NCBI RefSeq assembly: GCF_900156315.1
Contig: NZ_FTNI01000007.1
Coordinates: 137,839-201,838 of the forward strand
Direction: 5' to 3'
Length of the DNA stretch: 64,000 nt
From: Microbispora rosea
GTDB lineage: Bacteria > Actinomycetota > Actinomycetes > Streptosporangiales > Streptosporangiaceae
Made by a program: the position numbers and the translations under genes. Position 1 is the stretch's first letter; every line of letters starts with the position of its first letter. Below are positions 45,028-54,283 of the stretch, piece after piece. Under the pieces are notes generated by a model. The model did no database searches. It saw only the letters and a program-made list of their open reading frames with translations, and was not told the origin of the DNA.

Positions 45028-46140
45028 ATGCGTCTGCTGCATCCCTCCGGTTCCGTCGTCCACCTGGCCTACTGCACCAACGTCCACCCCGCCGAGGACC
45101 TCGACGGGATCCACGGGCAGCTGTCCGGCGTCGCCGCCCGGGTGCGGGCGCTGACCGGCGCGCCCGTGCTCGGCCTCGGGCTGTGGCTGTCGTCGGGCGC
45201 GGCACGGGCGCTGCGGGCCGACCCCGGCGAGCTGGCGCGGCTGCGCGCCCGGCTGGACGAGCTGGGTCTTGAGGTCGTCACCCTCAACGGCTTCCCCTAT
45301 CAGGGCTTCCACGACCAGGTCGTGAAACTCCGGGTGTACCGGCCCGACTGGGCGGAGCCGGAACGGCTCGCCTACACCCTCGACCTGGCGGAGATCCTCA
45401 CCGCGCTGCTGCCGGACGACGTGACCGAGGGCTCGATCTCGACGCTGCCCCTCGCCTGGCGCACCGGCTGGACGCCGGACAAGGCCGGGGCCGTCGCCGC
45501 CAACCTCGACGCGCTCACCCGCGGCCTGCGGGAGCTGGCGGAGCGCACCGGCAAGACGATCCGCGTCGGCTTCGAGCCCGAGCCCGGCTGCATCGTGGAG
45601 ACCACGCCCCAGGCGGTCGAGCTGCTGGCCGGCACCGACCCCGCGCATCTCGGCGTCTGCCTCGACGCCTGCCACCTCGCCGTCGGTCTCGAGGAGCCCG
45701 CCGACGCCGCCGCCCTGGGGCTGCCGATCGTGAAACTCCAGGTCTCGTCCGCCGTCGAGGCGCCGCCGGGCGGCCAGCGCGCGCTGGCGGCGTACGAGGA
45801 GGAGCGGTATCTCCACCAGACGCGCTGCGCGGCCGGATACGCCGACGACCTGCCGGAGGCTCTGGCCGGAGGGCTCCCGGCGGACCTGCCGTGGCGCACG
45901 CACTTCCACATGCCGCTGCACGCCGCGCCCCCGCCTCCGCTCGCCACGACCACCCCGTACCTGGAGGACCTGCTGGAACGCCTCCTGGCCTCCCCGGACG
46001 CGCCCCTCACCCGGCACCTCGAGGTCGAGACCTACACCTGGAGCGTGCTTCCCGGCCCGGTGGACGTCGCGGAGGGCATCGCGGCCGAGCTGGACTGGAC
46101 CCGGCGGCGGCTCGCCGCCCTCGGACTTAAGGAGATCTGA
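45028..46140 (+). CDS. eboE: EboE-like metabolite traffic protein (370 aa)
   Basis: Xylose-isomerase-like barrel protein with H-L-A-Y-C-T-N-V-H near residue 12-20, L-N-G-F-P-Y-Q-G-F-H near 88, S-T-L-P-L-A-W near 138, V-G-F-E-P-E-P-G-C near 181, C-L-D-A-C-H-L-A near 211 and a final E-V-E-T-Y-T-W-S-V-L-P near 332. These blocks are typical of EboE. Its stop codon TGA is followed by, and overlaps, the ATG of the phosphodiesterase-like gene. The whole operon is tightly packed. Confidence 0.88.
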   Translation: MRLLHPSGSVVHLAYCTNVHPAEDLDGIHGQLSGVAARVRALTGAPVLGLGLWLSSGAARALRADPGELARLRARLDELGLEVVTLNGFPYQGFHDQVVKLRVYRPDWAEPERLAYTLDLAEILTALLPDDVTEGSISTLPLAWRTGWTPDKAGAVAANLDALTRGLRELAERTGKTIRVGFEPEPGCIVETTPQAVELLAGTDPAHLGVCLDACHLAVGLEEPADAAALGLPIVKLQVSSAVEAPPGGQRALAAYEEERYLHQTRCAAGYADDLPEALAGGLPADLPWRTHFHMPLHAAPPPPLATTTPYLEDLLERLLASPDAPLTRHLEVETYTWSVLPGPVDVAEGIAAELDWTRRRLAALGLKEI

Positions 46141-47465
46141 TGGCGCCCGTCGTCGTCGTGAACGTCGTCGGCCTGACCCCGCGCCTGCTGGCGCACATGC
46201 CGAACGTGTCCAAGGTCGGCACCGCCGCGTCTTTGCGGCCCGTGCTGCCCGCCGTGACCTGCTCGGTGCAGGCGACTCTGCTGACCGGATCGATGCCGCG
46301 CGACCACGGCATCGTCGGCAACGGCTGGTACTTCAGGGACCTCGGCGAGGTCTTCCTGTGGCGGCAGCACAACCGGCTGATCCAGGGCGAGCAGCTGTGG
46401 GACGCGGTGCCCGGGATCCGCACGGCCAACGTCTGCTGGTGGTACGCCATGGGCGGCTCCAGCGACTTCATCGTCACCCCGCGCCCGATCTACTACGCCG
46501 ACGGGCGCAAGGAGCCCGACTGCTACACCAGGCCGCCGCAGCTGCACGACGACCTGGTCGCCGAGCTGGGCGAGTTCCCGCTGTTCACCTACTGGGGGCC
46601 GACGGCGAGCATCACCTCGTCCAAGTGGATCATCGCGGCCGCCCGCCGGATCCTCGCGAAGGAACGGCCGGACCTGCTCATGGTCTACATCCCGCACCTC
46701 GACTACGACCTGCAGCGCTTCGGGCCCGACGCGCCGCAGGCCGTCGCGGCGGCCCGGGAGGTCGACGCCGCGCTCGCGCCGCTGCTGCAGGAGGACGCCA
46801 CGGTGATCGTGCTGTCCGAGTACGGCATCACCAACGCGTCCCGCCCGGTCGACGTCAACCGGGCGCTGCGCAGGGCGGGGCTGCTGGAGGTCTACACGCA
46901 GGACGGCATGGAGTATCTCGACCCCTGGGCCTCCCGGGCCTTCGCGGTCGCCGACCACCAGGTCGCCCACGTCTACGTGAACGACCCCGCCGACCTGGCC
47001 CGCGCACGGGACGTCGTGGCCGAGCTGCCGGGCGTGGACGAGGTGCTGGGTCAGGAGGGCAAGGTCAAGTACGGCCTCGACCACGAGCGGGCCGGCGACC
47101 TCGTCGCCGTGGCGGAGCCGGACGCGTGGTTCACCTACTACTACTGGCTGTCCGACGACCGGGCGCCCGACTTCGCGAAGCTCGTGGAGATCCACCGCAA
47201 GCCGGGATACGACCCGGCGGAGCTGTTCATGGACCCGGACGACCCGCTGGTGAAGCTGCGCGCCGGCACGGCGCTGGCCCGCAAGAAGCTGGGCATGCGC
47301 TACAAGATGTCGGTCGTGCCGCTCGACCCGGAGCCGGTGCGCGGCAGCCACGGCCGCCTGCCCGACGCGGCGGCGGACGGGCCGGTGCTGCTCGGCCCCT
47401 TCGACCGGGACGCCTACGCCGCGACCGAGGTCAAGGGCCTGATCACGCAGCTGCTGAAGGGCTGA
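46140..47465 (+). CDS. eboF: Alkaline-phosphatase-superfamily nucleotide pyrophosphatase/phosphodiesterase-like protein, EboF-like (441 aa)
   Basis: Type I phosphodiesterase fold: P-A-V-T-C-S-V-Q-A-T-L-L-T-G near residue 36-49 carries the catalytic Thr, D-H-G-I-V-G-N-G-W-Y-F-R near 55-66, Y-I-P-H-L-D-Y-D-L-Q near 182-191 the Asp/His metal ligands, and S-E-Y-G-I-T-N near 223 the second metal region; A-D-H-Q-V-A-H-V follows near 275. It is the last gene of the Ebo-type operon, followed by a strong terminator. It probably hydrolyses a phosphodiester or pyrophosphate in the pathway product. Confidence 0.87.
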   Translation: MAPVVVVNVVGLTPRLLAHMPNVSKVGTAASLRPVLPAVTCSVQATLLTGSMPRDHGIVGNGWYFRDLGEVFLWRQHNRLIQGEQLWDAVPGIRTANVCWWYAMGGSSDFIVTPRPIYYADGRKEPDCYTRPPQLHDDLVAELGEFPLFTYWGPTASITSSKWIIAAARRILAKERPDLLMVYIPHLDYDLQRFGPDAPQAVAAAREVDAALAPLLQEDATVIVLSEYGITNASRPVDVNRALRRAGLLEVYTQDGMEYLDPWASRAFAVADHQVAHVYVNDPADLARARDVVAELPGVDEVLGQEGKVKYGLDHERAGDLVAVAEPDAWFTYYYWLSDDRAPDFAKLVEIHRKPGYDPAELFMDPDDPLVKLRAGTALARKKLGMRYKMSVVPLDPEPVRGSHGRLPDAAADGPVLLGPFDRDAYAATEVKGLITQLLKG

Positions 47466-47473
47466 GCCCTTTA

Positions 47474-47513
47474 CGGACGGCCGCCGTCCCCCGCGGGGGA
47501 CGGCGGCCGTCCG
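47474..47513. terminator. Bidirectional terminator between eboF and the ROK gene
   Basis: A perfect 20-bp palindrome with no spacer, very GC-rich, sits between the convergent eboF and ROK regulator genes. Confidence 0.85.
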
Positions 47514-47544
47514 GCGTCTTGACCCGGCCGTGCGGGCCGCGCGC

Positions 47545-48732
47545 TCACTCGACGGAGAAGACGTGGTCGCTGATCAGCCGGGTCGCCCCGATGATCCCGG
47601 CCGTGTCGCCGAGCTCGGACAGCACGATGGGCAGGTTGCCGGTGGCCAGCGGCAGCGAGCGCTGGTAGACGACGCTGCGGATCTCCGCGAGCAGCGCGTG
47701 GCCGAGGCCGGCCACGCCGCCTCCGATGATCACCAGGCCGGGGTTGAAGAAGCTCACGAGCGATGCGAGCACCAGGCCCACGTGCCGCCCGCCTTCGCGG
47801 ACCATCCGTACGGCGGCGGCGTCCCCCGAGGCGGCCGCCGTGGCGACGTCCTCCGCCGTCAGTGTGCCCTCCTGTGCGAGCCGTTCCGCGAGGAAGGGGG
47901 AGTCGCCCGACTCCGCGGCGGCCCGCGCGTCGCGGGCCAGCGCCGCGCCGCCGAAGTACGCCTCTAGGCAGCCCGTGTTGCCGCAGGTGCACAGCGGGCC
48001 GTCCTCCGACACCCGGATGTGGCCGATGTCGCCGGCGCTGCCGGTCACACCGCGGTAGATCTCGCCGTCCACCACGATGCCGCAGCCGATGCCGGTGCCG
48101 ATCTTCACCAGCAGGAAGTCGCCGACGGCCCTGGCCAGGCCCGAGTGCAGCTCGCCCAGTGCCATGATGTTCACGTCGTTGTCCACGAGCACCGGGCAGC
48201 CGAACTCGCGGCTCAGCGTCTCCCGCACGGGAAAACGGTCCCAGCCCGGCATGATCGGGGGCGAGACCGGCGTCCTGTCGAGGAAGCTCACCGGGCCGGG
48301 GACCCCGATCCCGACGCCGTGGATCTCGGTCGTTCCGCCGGCCCGCAGCTTGCCGACCAGTTCGAGGGCCTGCTCCAGCACGGCCTCGGGGCCGTCCCGC
48401 ACGTCCGCCGGCTTCGACAGATGGCCGAGCACCTCCAGCTCGCCGTTGGTCAGCCCGACGTCGATGGAGGTGGCGCCGATGTCGATGCCGACGAACCGCA
48501 GGTGTGAGGCGACCCGTACGATGCCCGACCGGCGGCCGCCCCGCGAGGCCGCGAGCCCGCCCGATTCGAGAAGGTTCAGTTTGGTGAGCCGGTCGAGCTC
48601 GAGTGTGAGCTTCGACGGTGACAGACGGGTCACCTCGCCGAGTTCGGCGCGCGAGCGCGCGCCGTCCTGACGCAGGAGGCGCAGGATTCGCGCCTGGTGC
48701 GGGTTCTCGGGGCGAGCCGTCATACGCTTCAC
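47545..48732 (-). CDS. ROK-family transcriptional regulator (395 aa)
   Basis: The N-terminal winged helix (H-Q-A-R-I-L-R-L-L-R-Q-D-G-A-R-S-R-A-E-L, then L-S-P-S-K-L-T-L-E-L-D-R-L) is followed by a ROK domain with F-V-G-I-D-I-G-A-T near residue 79, G-D-I-G-H-I-R near 235 and the zinc motif C-T-C-G-N-T-G-C-L-E-A near 246. ROK regulators sense sugars or sugar phosphates. It converges on the Ebo-type operon, and an element in its own promoter recurs upstream of that operon, so it is the likely local regulator of this block. Confidence 0.9.
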   Translation of the reverse strand: MKRMTARPENPHQARILRLLRQDGARSRAELGEVTRLSPSKLTLELDRLTKLNLLESGGLAASRGGRRSGIVRVASHLRFVGIDIGATSIDVGLTNGELEVLGHLSKPADVRDGPEAVLEQALELVGKLRAGGTTEIHGVGIGVPGPVSFLDRTPVSPPIMPGWDRFPVRETLSREFGCPVLVDNDVNIMALGELHSGLARAVGDFLLVKIGTGIGCGIVVDGEIYRGVTGSAGDIGHIRVSEDGPLCTCGNTGCLEAYFGGAALARDARAAAESGDSPFLAERLAQEGTLTAEDVATAAASGDAAAVRMVREGGRHVGLVLASLVSFFNPGLVIIGGGVAGLGHALLAEIRSVVYQRSLPLATGNLPIVLSELGDTAGIIGATRLISDHVFSVE

Positions 48733-48830
48733 GCCGCTCTTCGGGGTCGGGGACTCGGATGAGTGTCAGAAGCGACTGCACTTCTGCTCCCAGTGCAACA
48801 ACTTTATTACAACGAACCCTTACTTTTTGC

Positions 48831-48849
48831 CTAGAAGGTGAAAAGTTTC
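48831..48849 (-). promoter_or_regulatory. AT-rich operator-like element upstream of the ROK gene
   Basis: ACTTTTTGCC (48832-48841 region) followed by AAAAGTTTC (48841-48849) lies in the AT-rich stretch 100-120 bp upstream of the ROK start. The GAAACTTTT reverse complement also occurs at 41775-41783. Confidence 0.4.
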
Positions 48850-48999
48850 TAAGGATCTTGCGTTCCTGTCGGCTTTGGCGGCCGGTGTTCCGAAACATGA
48901 CTATGTGTGCTCTACCGTGGCGGCCGGGCTCCCCGCCTCGCGGCGGGACACGCCCGCGCCGGTGGGGGCACCGGGCGTACGGGCCGGTAGCTTTGCCCC

Positions 49000-50448
49000 A
49001 TGGACGGGATTGCGGGACGTCATGTGGTCGTCGTCGGCGGGGGCATCGCGGGTCTGGCCGCGGCGCTGCACCTGAACCGGGCCGACGCCGGCCTGCGGGT
49101 CACAGTGCTGGAGGCGGCGCCGAGGGTCGGCGGCAAGCTGTACGCCTCGCAGGTGGCGGGGATCGAGGTCGACGCGGGCGCCGAGTCGATGCTGGCGCGG
49201 CGGCCCGAGGGCAAGGAACTGGCCCGGCTGGCCGGCCTCGGCGACGACCTGGTGGACCCCGGCACGACCCGGGCCGCGGTCCTGTCGCGCGGGGCGCTGC
49301 GCCCGCTGCCCCGGCAGCAGGTGATGGGCGTCCCCTCCGACGTGGTCGCCCTCGCGCGCTCGGGCGTCCTGTCGCCGGCCGGGCTCGCCCGGGTGCCCCT
49401 CGACCAGTTCCTGCCGCCGACGCTCGTGACCGGAGACGTCTCCGTGGCGGCGTACATCCGGGCCCGGATGGGGAGCGAGGTCGTCGACCGGCTGGTCGAG
49501 CCGCTGCTCGGCGGCGTGTACGCGGGCCGGGCCGACATGCTGTCGCTGGACGCGACCATGCCGAGGATCGCCGCCGTCGCCCGCACCGATCGGTCGCTGC
49601 TGCAGGCGGCCCGGAGCATCACGGCGGAGGCCCCCGCGGACGCCGGGCCGGTCTTCACCACGCTCAGGAACGGCCTGGGCGCGCTGCCCGCCGCGGTGGC
49701 CAAGGAGTCGGGCGCGCAGATCCGCACCGGCGTCACCGTCCGCGACCTGATCAGGACGCCGGACGGCTGGCGGCTGGTCACCGGTCCCACCAGGGACGAG
49801 GAGACGATCGACGCCGACGCCGTCGTCCTGGCGGTCCCCGCGCGGCCCGCCTCGCGCCTGCTCCGGCGGGAGGCGCCGAAGGCGGCGGCCGAACTGGCCG
49901 CGATCGAGTACGCCAGCATGGGGATCGTCACCCTCGCCTATCCCAGGGCGGCGTTCCCCGAGCCGCCGGAGGGCAGCGGCTACCTCGTGCCGCCGGTCGA
50001 GGGCAGGCCGGTCAAGGCGGCGACGTTCAGCAGCGTCAAGTGGCCCCACCTCGCCGAGGCCGACCGCGACGTCCTGATCGTGCGGTGCTCGCTCGGCCGG
50101 CTGGGCGAGGAACTCGTGCTCCAGCGCGACGACGCCGAGCTGACGGCTCTGGCGATGAACGAGATGGCCGAGATCATGGGCGTGCGGGGCCTGCCGCTGG
50201 ACACCCGGGTCACCCGCTGGGGCGGCGCGCTCCCGCAGTACGACGTGGGCCACCTCGACCGCGTCGCCCGCGTGCGCGCCGCGATCGCCGGGCAGCCCGG
50301 CCTCGCCGTCTGCGGCGCCGCGTACGAGGGCGTCGGCATCCCGGCCTGCGTCGCGACCGCCCGCACCGCCGCCAAGCTCGTCCTGGAGCACCTGCGGGAG
50401 ACGCAGCACCTGCCGGAGACGCAGGGCACACCGGCCGCGGACGCCTGA
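49000..50448 (+). CDS. cgoX: Coproporphyrinogen III oxidase / protoporphyrinogen-oxidase family flavoprotein (482 aa)
   Basis: FAD-binding motif [14 protein letters not shown] near residues 10-23, E-A-A-P-R-V-G-G-K near 38-46, and the C-terminal FAD segment [17 protein letters not shown] near 430-446. The family (HemY/HemG) is annotated as protoporphyrinogen oxidase, but in actinobacteria with HemQ it oxidises coproporphyrinogen III to coproporphyrin III, the coproporphyrin-dependent heme route. The gene precedes hemQ by 88 bp. No ferrochelatase gene is in the window. Confidence 0.94.
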   Translation: MDGIAGRHVVVVGGGIAGLAAALHLNRADAGLRVTVLEAAPRVGGKLYASQVAGIEVDAGAESMLARRPEGKELARLAGLGDDLVDPGTTRAAVLSRGALRPLPRQQVMGVPSDVVALARSGVLSPAGLARVPLDQFLPPTLVTGDVSVAAYIRARMGSEVVDRLVEPLLGGVYAGRADMLSLDATMPRIAAVARTDRSLLQAARSITAEAPADAGPVFTTLRNGLGALPAAVAKESGAQIRTGVTVRDLIRTPDGWRLVTGPTRDEETIDADAVVLAVPARPASRLLRREAPKAAAELAAIEYASMGIVTLAYPRAAFPEPPEGSGYLVPPVEGRPVKAATFSSVKWPHLAEADRDVLIVRCSLGRLGEELVLQRDDAELTALAMNEMAEIMGVRGLPLDTRVTRWGGALPQYDVGHLDRVARVRAAIAGQPGLAVCGAAYEGVGIPACVATARTAAKLVLEHLRETQHLPETQGTPAADA

Positions 50449-50536
50449 GGGGCGGCGTGGACGCCGGCCGCCGACGGGCCTGATCTGGGAGGCACCCGGC
50501 GGCCGGACCACCGCCCCCCACCGGCAGAATGGAGGC

Positions 50537-51238
50537 ATGACGGAGCCTGCCCCGCGGCCCAAGGCGCGCGATCTCAACCTGGTCATCCGCTACACGATGT
50601 GGTCGGTCTTCCGGCTGCGCGACCGCCTTCCCGACGCCCGCGAGGGCGTGGCCGACGAGGTCGAGGAACTGCTCGCGCAGGCGGCGGGCAAGGACGTGAC
50701 GACCCGGGGCTGCTACGACGTGGCCGGGTTCCGCGCCGACGCCGACTTCATGTTCTGGTGGCACGCCGCCTCGCCGGAGGACCTGCAGGAGACCTACACC
50801 CGCTTCCGCCGCACCGCCCTCGGGCGCGCGAGCGAGCCGGTGTGGTCGGCCATGGCCCTGCACCGCCCGGCCGAGTTCAACAAGTCCCACATCCCGGCCT
50901 TCCTCGCGGAGGAGGAGCCCAGGGGCTTCGTCTGCGTCTACCCCTTCGTACGGTCCCTGGAGTGGTACCTGCTGGAGGACTCCGAGCGGCGCAGGATGCT
51001 GGCCGAGCACGGCATGATGGCGCGCGAGTACCCCGACGTGCGGTCCAACACGGTCGCCTGCTTCGCGCTCAACGACTACGAGTGGATGCTGGCGTTCGAG
51101 GCCGACGAGCTGCACCGCATCGTCGACCTGATGCGCCACCTGCGCGGAGCCGAGGCGAGGCGGCACACCAGGATCGAGATCCCCTTCTACACCGGCACCC
51201 GCAAGCCGGTCGGCGAGCTCGTCGCCGCGCTGCCCTAG
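50537..51238 (+). CDS. hemQ: Coproheme decarboxylase HemQ (233 aa)
   Basis: Chlorite-dismutase-fold protein that converts coproheme to heme b with peroxide, the last step of the coproporphyrin pathway. Diagnostic blocks are Y-T-M-W-S-V-F near residue 17-23, [18 protein letters not shown] near 57-74, [14 protein letters not shown] near 132-145 containing the actinobacterial catalytic Tyr region, and H-G-M-M-A-R near 160 with the heme His. The length is normal. It forms a unit with cgoX. Confidence 0.95.
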   Translation: MTEPAPRPKARDLNLVIRYTMWSVFRLRDRLPDAREGVADEVEELLAQAAGKDVTTRGCYDVAGFRADADFMFWWHAASPEDLQETYTRFRRTALGRASEPVWSAMALHRPAEFNKSHIPAFLAEEEPRGFVCVYPFVRSLEWYLLEDSERRRMLAEHGMMAREYPDVRSNTVACFALNDYEWMLAFEADELHRIVDLMRHLRGAEARRHTRIEIPFYTGTRKPVGELVAALP

Positions 51239-51317
51239 CGATCAGGTCCCCGGCCTGGGGCCGGGGCGCCGAGGACGCCGCCCGGGGCTTTCCCACTCGG
51301 CGCGGCGCCCGTGCTCG

Positions 51318-52112
51318 TCAGAAGCCCGGGAAGAGGGAGCGCAGGTCGTCCAGCGCCACCGAGCCCCTGGCCGTGACGCCGTCGGCACCGGGGCGGTTGC
51401 GTCCGTAGACGAGGCGCAGGACGGCGTCGGTGGTTCCGGTGACCGTGGCCGCGGGGTCCGCCGGCTCCTCGGGGCGGATGCGCGGTTCCTCTCCCAGGTC
51501 GAGACAGACCGTGCGCCGCAGGTCGGTCAGCTCCAGCGCCACCCGGGCGGGAGCGAGGCGGCGGAGCGTGCCGCGGTCGTGGAACCGGCTCGTGACCAGG
51601 TTGAGGCGTTCCCACAGCAGGCGCGCCTCCTCGTCGGGGACGGTCGCGCCGGGGTCGAGGGCCACGGTCACGTCCCAGCCGTGCACCGACTGCTCCGACA
51701 GGCGGTAGCCCAGGTAGGCGGGAACGCCGATCTGTCCCGCGAAGTACGGAATCCGCACAGTGGCGCGCTCGGTCGCGTCGAGGGAGTCCAGCAGGCCCAG
51801 GTGCCGGGCGTCGGCCTCCCGCCATGCCGCCCTCTGCGCGAGCGGGGGCAGCTCGTCCCAGCGTGCCCAGACCGGCAGCATCTCCTCGCGGGTCGGACCG
51901 GTCATGTCCCCGGCCCTGCCCCGCTCCACCAGCCTCGCGCTGATCTCCGCCCCGCTGCCCAGGTGAGACAGCACCTGGGCGATGCTCCAGCCGTCCGCGT
52001 AGGACGGCTGCTTCAGCTCCTCCTCCGAGAGCCCGCACACCAGCGCGGTCAACGACCGCGAGGCGGCGTGCAGCGCGGCGAGCCGACGGGCGGTGTCCTG
52101 CGTGGTCTCCAT
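51318..52112 (-). CDS. Maleylpyruvate-isomerase-like mycothiol-dependent family protein (264 aa)
   Basis: An N-terminal DinB/MDMPI-type four-helix domain carries D-G-W-S-I-A-Q-V-L-S-H-L-G-S-G near residue 44-58, whose His is the usual first metal ligand. R-L-S-E-Q-S-V-H-G-W-D-V near 148-159 supplies the other His/Asp. The C-terminal part (about 195-264) is a small SCP2-like domain. Members use mycothiol or are of unknown function. ATG 52112 is used, since AAGGAG sits 10 bases upstream; a GTG at 52121 would abut the ribosome binding site. It is probably co-transcribed with the SDR gene. Confidence 0.85.
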   Translation of the reverse strand: METTQDTARRLAALHAASRSLTALVCGLSEEELKQPSYADGWSIAQVLSHLGSGAEISARLVERGRAGDMTGPTREEMLPVWARWDELPPLAQRAAWREADARHLGLLDSLDATERATVRIPYFAGQIGVPAYLGYRLSEQSVHGWDVTVALDPGATVPDEEARLLWERLNLVTSRFHDRGTLRRLAPARVALELTDLRRTVCLDLGEEPRIRPEEPADPAATVTGTTDAVLRLVYGRNRPGADGVTARGSVALDDLRSLFPGF

Positions 52113-52196
52113 GGTGATCACTCCTTCGGGTTCGTGGACGGCGGTTCGGCGGCCGGCGGAGGGCCGGCCGCCGAGCCGCGCCGGGTGGGAAGGGGG

Positions 52197-52958
52197 TCAG
52201 ACCGCCCAGCGGCCGCCGTCCACGTGGAGGGTCGTCCCGTGGACGAAGCTCGCCCGCGGCGAGGCCAGGAACGTGATCGCTTCGGCGATCTCCTCCGGGG
52301 AGGCGGGACGGCCGGCGGGCAGGGTCCGCGCGAGGATCTCCAGGTCCTCGCCCATGGGCGCGGTGCCCTCCGTGCGGGTCGGGCCGGGGCTCACCGCGTT
52401 GACCCGCACGCCCCTGGGGCCGAACTCGGCGGCCCACGACTTGGTGAGGAGCACGATCGCGGCCTTGCTGGAGCCGTACAGGCTGTAGCCGGAGTGGCCG
52501 TACTCCGCCACCATCGTGGTGACGTTGACGATCGCGCCCCCGCCGCGCAGGGCCATGGCCGGCGCCAACTCGGCGACGAGGAAGAACGGGGCCTTCACGT
52601 TGACGTCGTAGACCCCGTCGAAGTCCTGCTCGGTCATGTCCGTCGTGGGGGCGAAGGGGTAGACGCCGGCGTTGTTCACCAGCACGTCCACATGGCCCAC
52701 CAACTCGGTCGCGCGCCGCGCGAGCGACCGCGCGGACGCCTCGTCGCGCAGGTCGGCCGCGACGAAGTGCGCCCGGCCGCCCCTCGCGAGGATCTCCTCG
52801 ACCGCCTGCTCGCCCTGCCGCTCGTCGCGGCCGGACAGCACCACCTCGGCGCCGAGCCGGGCCAGCGTCAGCGCGGTCACCCGTCCGATTCCCTTGGTGG
52901 CCCCCGTGACCAGAGCGCCCTGTCCCGCCAGCTCCCCGGTCGTCACTTCCACGGTCAT
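52197..52958 (-). CDS. SDR-family oxidoreductase (253 aa)
   Basis: Classical short-chain dehydrogenase/reductase: cofactor motif T-G-A-T-K-G-I-G near residue 21-28, N-N-A-G near 98, the catalytic Ser near 147 and Y-S-L-Y-G-S-S-K with Tyr and Lys near 160-164, then P-G-P-T-R-T near 190. It uses NAD(P)H; the substrate is unknown. ATG 52958 follows GAGGG by eight bases. The region just upstream has a short GGTTCGTTC repeat. The next gene downstream on the same strand is the mycothiol-type protein, 84 bp away. Confidence 0.88.
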   Translation of the reverse strand: MTVEVTTGELAGQGALVTGATKGIGRVTALTLARLGAEVVLSGRDERQGEQAVEEILARGGRAHFVAADLRDEASARSLARRATELVGHVDVLVNNAGVYPFAPTTDMTEQDFDGVYDVNVKAPFFLVAELAPAMALRGGGAIVNVTTMVAEYGHSGYSLYGSSKAAIVLLTKSWAAEFGPRGVRVNAVSPGPTRTEGTAPMGEDLEILARTLPAGRPASPEEIAEAITFLASPRASFVHGTTLHVDGGRWAV

Positions 52959-52968
52959 CACGTTCACC

Positions 52969-52998
52969 CTCGGTTCGTTCGGTTCGTTCGGTTCGTCG
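52969..52998. repeat. Short tandem repeat (GGTTCGTTC-like) in the SDR leader
   Basis: TTCG/GTTC units repeat with a 9-bp period about three times, directly upstream of the SDR ribosome binding site. A variable number of units could change leader length. Confidence 0.6.
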
Positions 52999-53284
52999 CC
53001 GGCCGCCGGATGGGCGGCTCGGCGCTTCGAAGAGGTGAAAGCGGGAAACGGCGCGGAGCTTCCGATCTGCTCATAGCGGCGGCTTATGCCCGCCATCAGC
53101 CACGTCGGGAACCCGTCCCCGGGCCCCGGCCACGACGGACGTCCTGCGGGCCGGAGCGGTCCACGCCTCGGCGGAGTACGCAAGGGACATTCGGGCGGAT
53201 CTTGCGCTAAGCGTCGAAAACGGTCTTGGCGGCCCGAAGTCTTTGCCATACTGTGACGAAGGATGGACGTCTGGGTGAGGCAGA

Positions 53285-53878
53285 GTGGCTAGCGGGCTGG
53301 CACGTTCCAGGGGGCGCCGCCGCAAGAGGCGGGCCCGTTCGCACGTCGTCGAAGTGTCCCTGGGGGTGGCCGCCTTCGCCGTCGGGGCCGTCGCGATCGC
53401 CTGGCCGCTGTCGCGGTCCGACGCGGAGCCCGGGCAGGTGGTCGCCGCGCCGGCGCCGCAGGCCTCCCCGGCCGGCGAGCTGACCGTCGCCAGCGTCGAC
53501 ACCGACAAGAAGCCGGCCGCGAAACGGGACAAGAAGGCGGCCGAGGAGAAGGCGTCGGGACCGTCCAAGTACACCGACACCACGGCGCAGGCCTACTTCC
53601 GCAGCAGGTGGAGCGACAAGACCGCCAAGCGGGTCAAGGACATCCGCAGCGAGGGCGGCTACCTGCGCATCTACACGAACCTCCCCGAGAACGCGGACAA
53701 CTCCAAGACCGCGATCACGCTGTGCAAACGCGGCCTGGAGTATCTGGCCGAGCGGGGGGAGGCCAACCCCGTGGTGTTCGTCCAGTCCCGGTTCGGCGAG
53801 AACGGCAACCCCGTCCTCGCCAACGTCCTCGGCCCGGACGACGACGACTGCCGGGTCACCTACCCCGAGCCGAAATAG
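53285..53878 (+). CDS. Single-pass membrane protein of unknown function (197 aa)
   Basis: Arg/Lys-rich cytoplasmic N-terminus (residues 1-20), one transmembrane helix (about 23-42), a Pro/Ala spacer and a Lys/Ala-rich charged stretch (about 75-95). A compact extracytoplasmic domain (about 100-197) contains Y-L-R-I-Y-T-N-L-P-E-N and a Cys pair (near 148 and 190), with V-V-F-V-Q-S-R-F-G between. The GTG start has GGTGAGG upstream. I do not recognise the family. It converges on msrB with a 3-bp gap. Confidence 0.72.
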   Translation: MASGLARSRGRRRKRRARSHVVEVSLGVAAFAVGAVAIAWPLSRSDAEPGQVVAAPAPQASPAGELTVASVDTDKKPAAKRDKKAAEEKASGPSKYTDTTAQAYFRSRWSDKTAKRVKDIRSEGGYLRIYTNLPENADNSKTAITLCKRGLEYLAERGEANPVVFVQSRFGENGNPVLANVLGPDDDDCRVTYPEPK

Positions 53879-53881
53879 GCG

Positions 53882-54283
53882 TCACTCGCCCGGCTGCAGG
53901 GTCAGGCAGACCGAGTTGATGCAGTACCGGTCGTCGGTCGGCGTGGGATAGCCCTCGCCGTGGAACACGTGCCCGAGGTGCGAGTCGCAACGGGCGCAGC
54001 GGACCTCCACCCGGCGCATGCCGAGCGAGTCGTCCTCGTGCAGGGTCACGGCGGCCGACTCGGACGGCTCGTAGAACGACGGCCAGCCGCAGTGCGACTC
54101 GAACTTGGTGTCCGACCGGAACAGCTCCGCCCCGCAGGCACGGCAGGAGTAGACGCCGACGGTCTTGGTGTCGACGTACTCGCCGGCGAACGGGCGCTCG
54201 GTACCCGCCTGCCGGAGGACCCGGTATTCCTCGGGGGAAAGCTGCGCGCGCCACTCGGCGTCGCTCTTGATTACCTTCTCCAT
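53882..54283 (-). CDS. msrB: Peptide-methionine (R)-S-oxide reductase MsrB (133 aa)
   Basis: Repairs methionine-R-sulfoxide in proteins. Two zinc CxxC pairs are visible, C-R-A-C near residues 47-50 and C-A-R-C near 96-99. The catalytic Cys is in [10 protein letters not shown] near 119, with the block [11 protein letters not shown] near 61-71. The start ATG 54283 follows GGTGGTGAG; GTG 54292 would add three residues. It is expressed alone. Confidence 0.95.
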   Translation of the reverse strand: MEKVIKSDAEWRAQLSPEEYRVLRQAGTERPFAGEYVDTKTVGVYSCRACGAELFRSDTKFESHCGWPSFYEPSESAAVTLHEDDSLGMRRVEVRCARCDSHLGHVFHGEGYPTPTDDRYCINSVCLTLQPGE

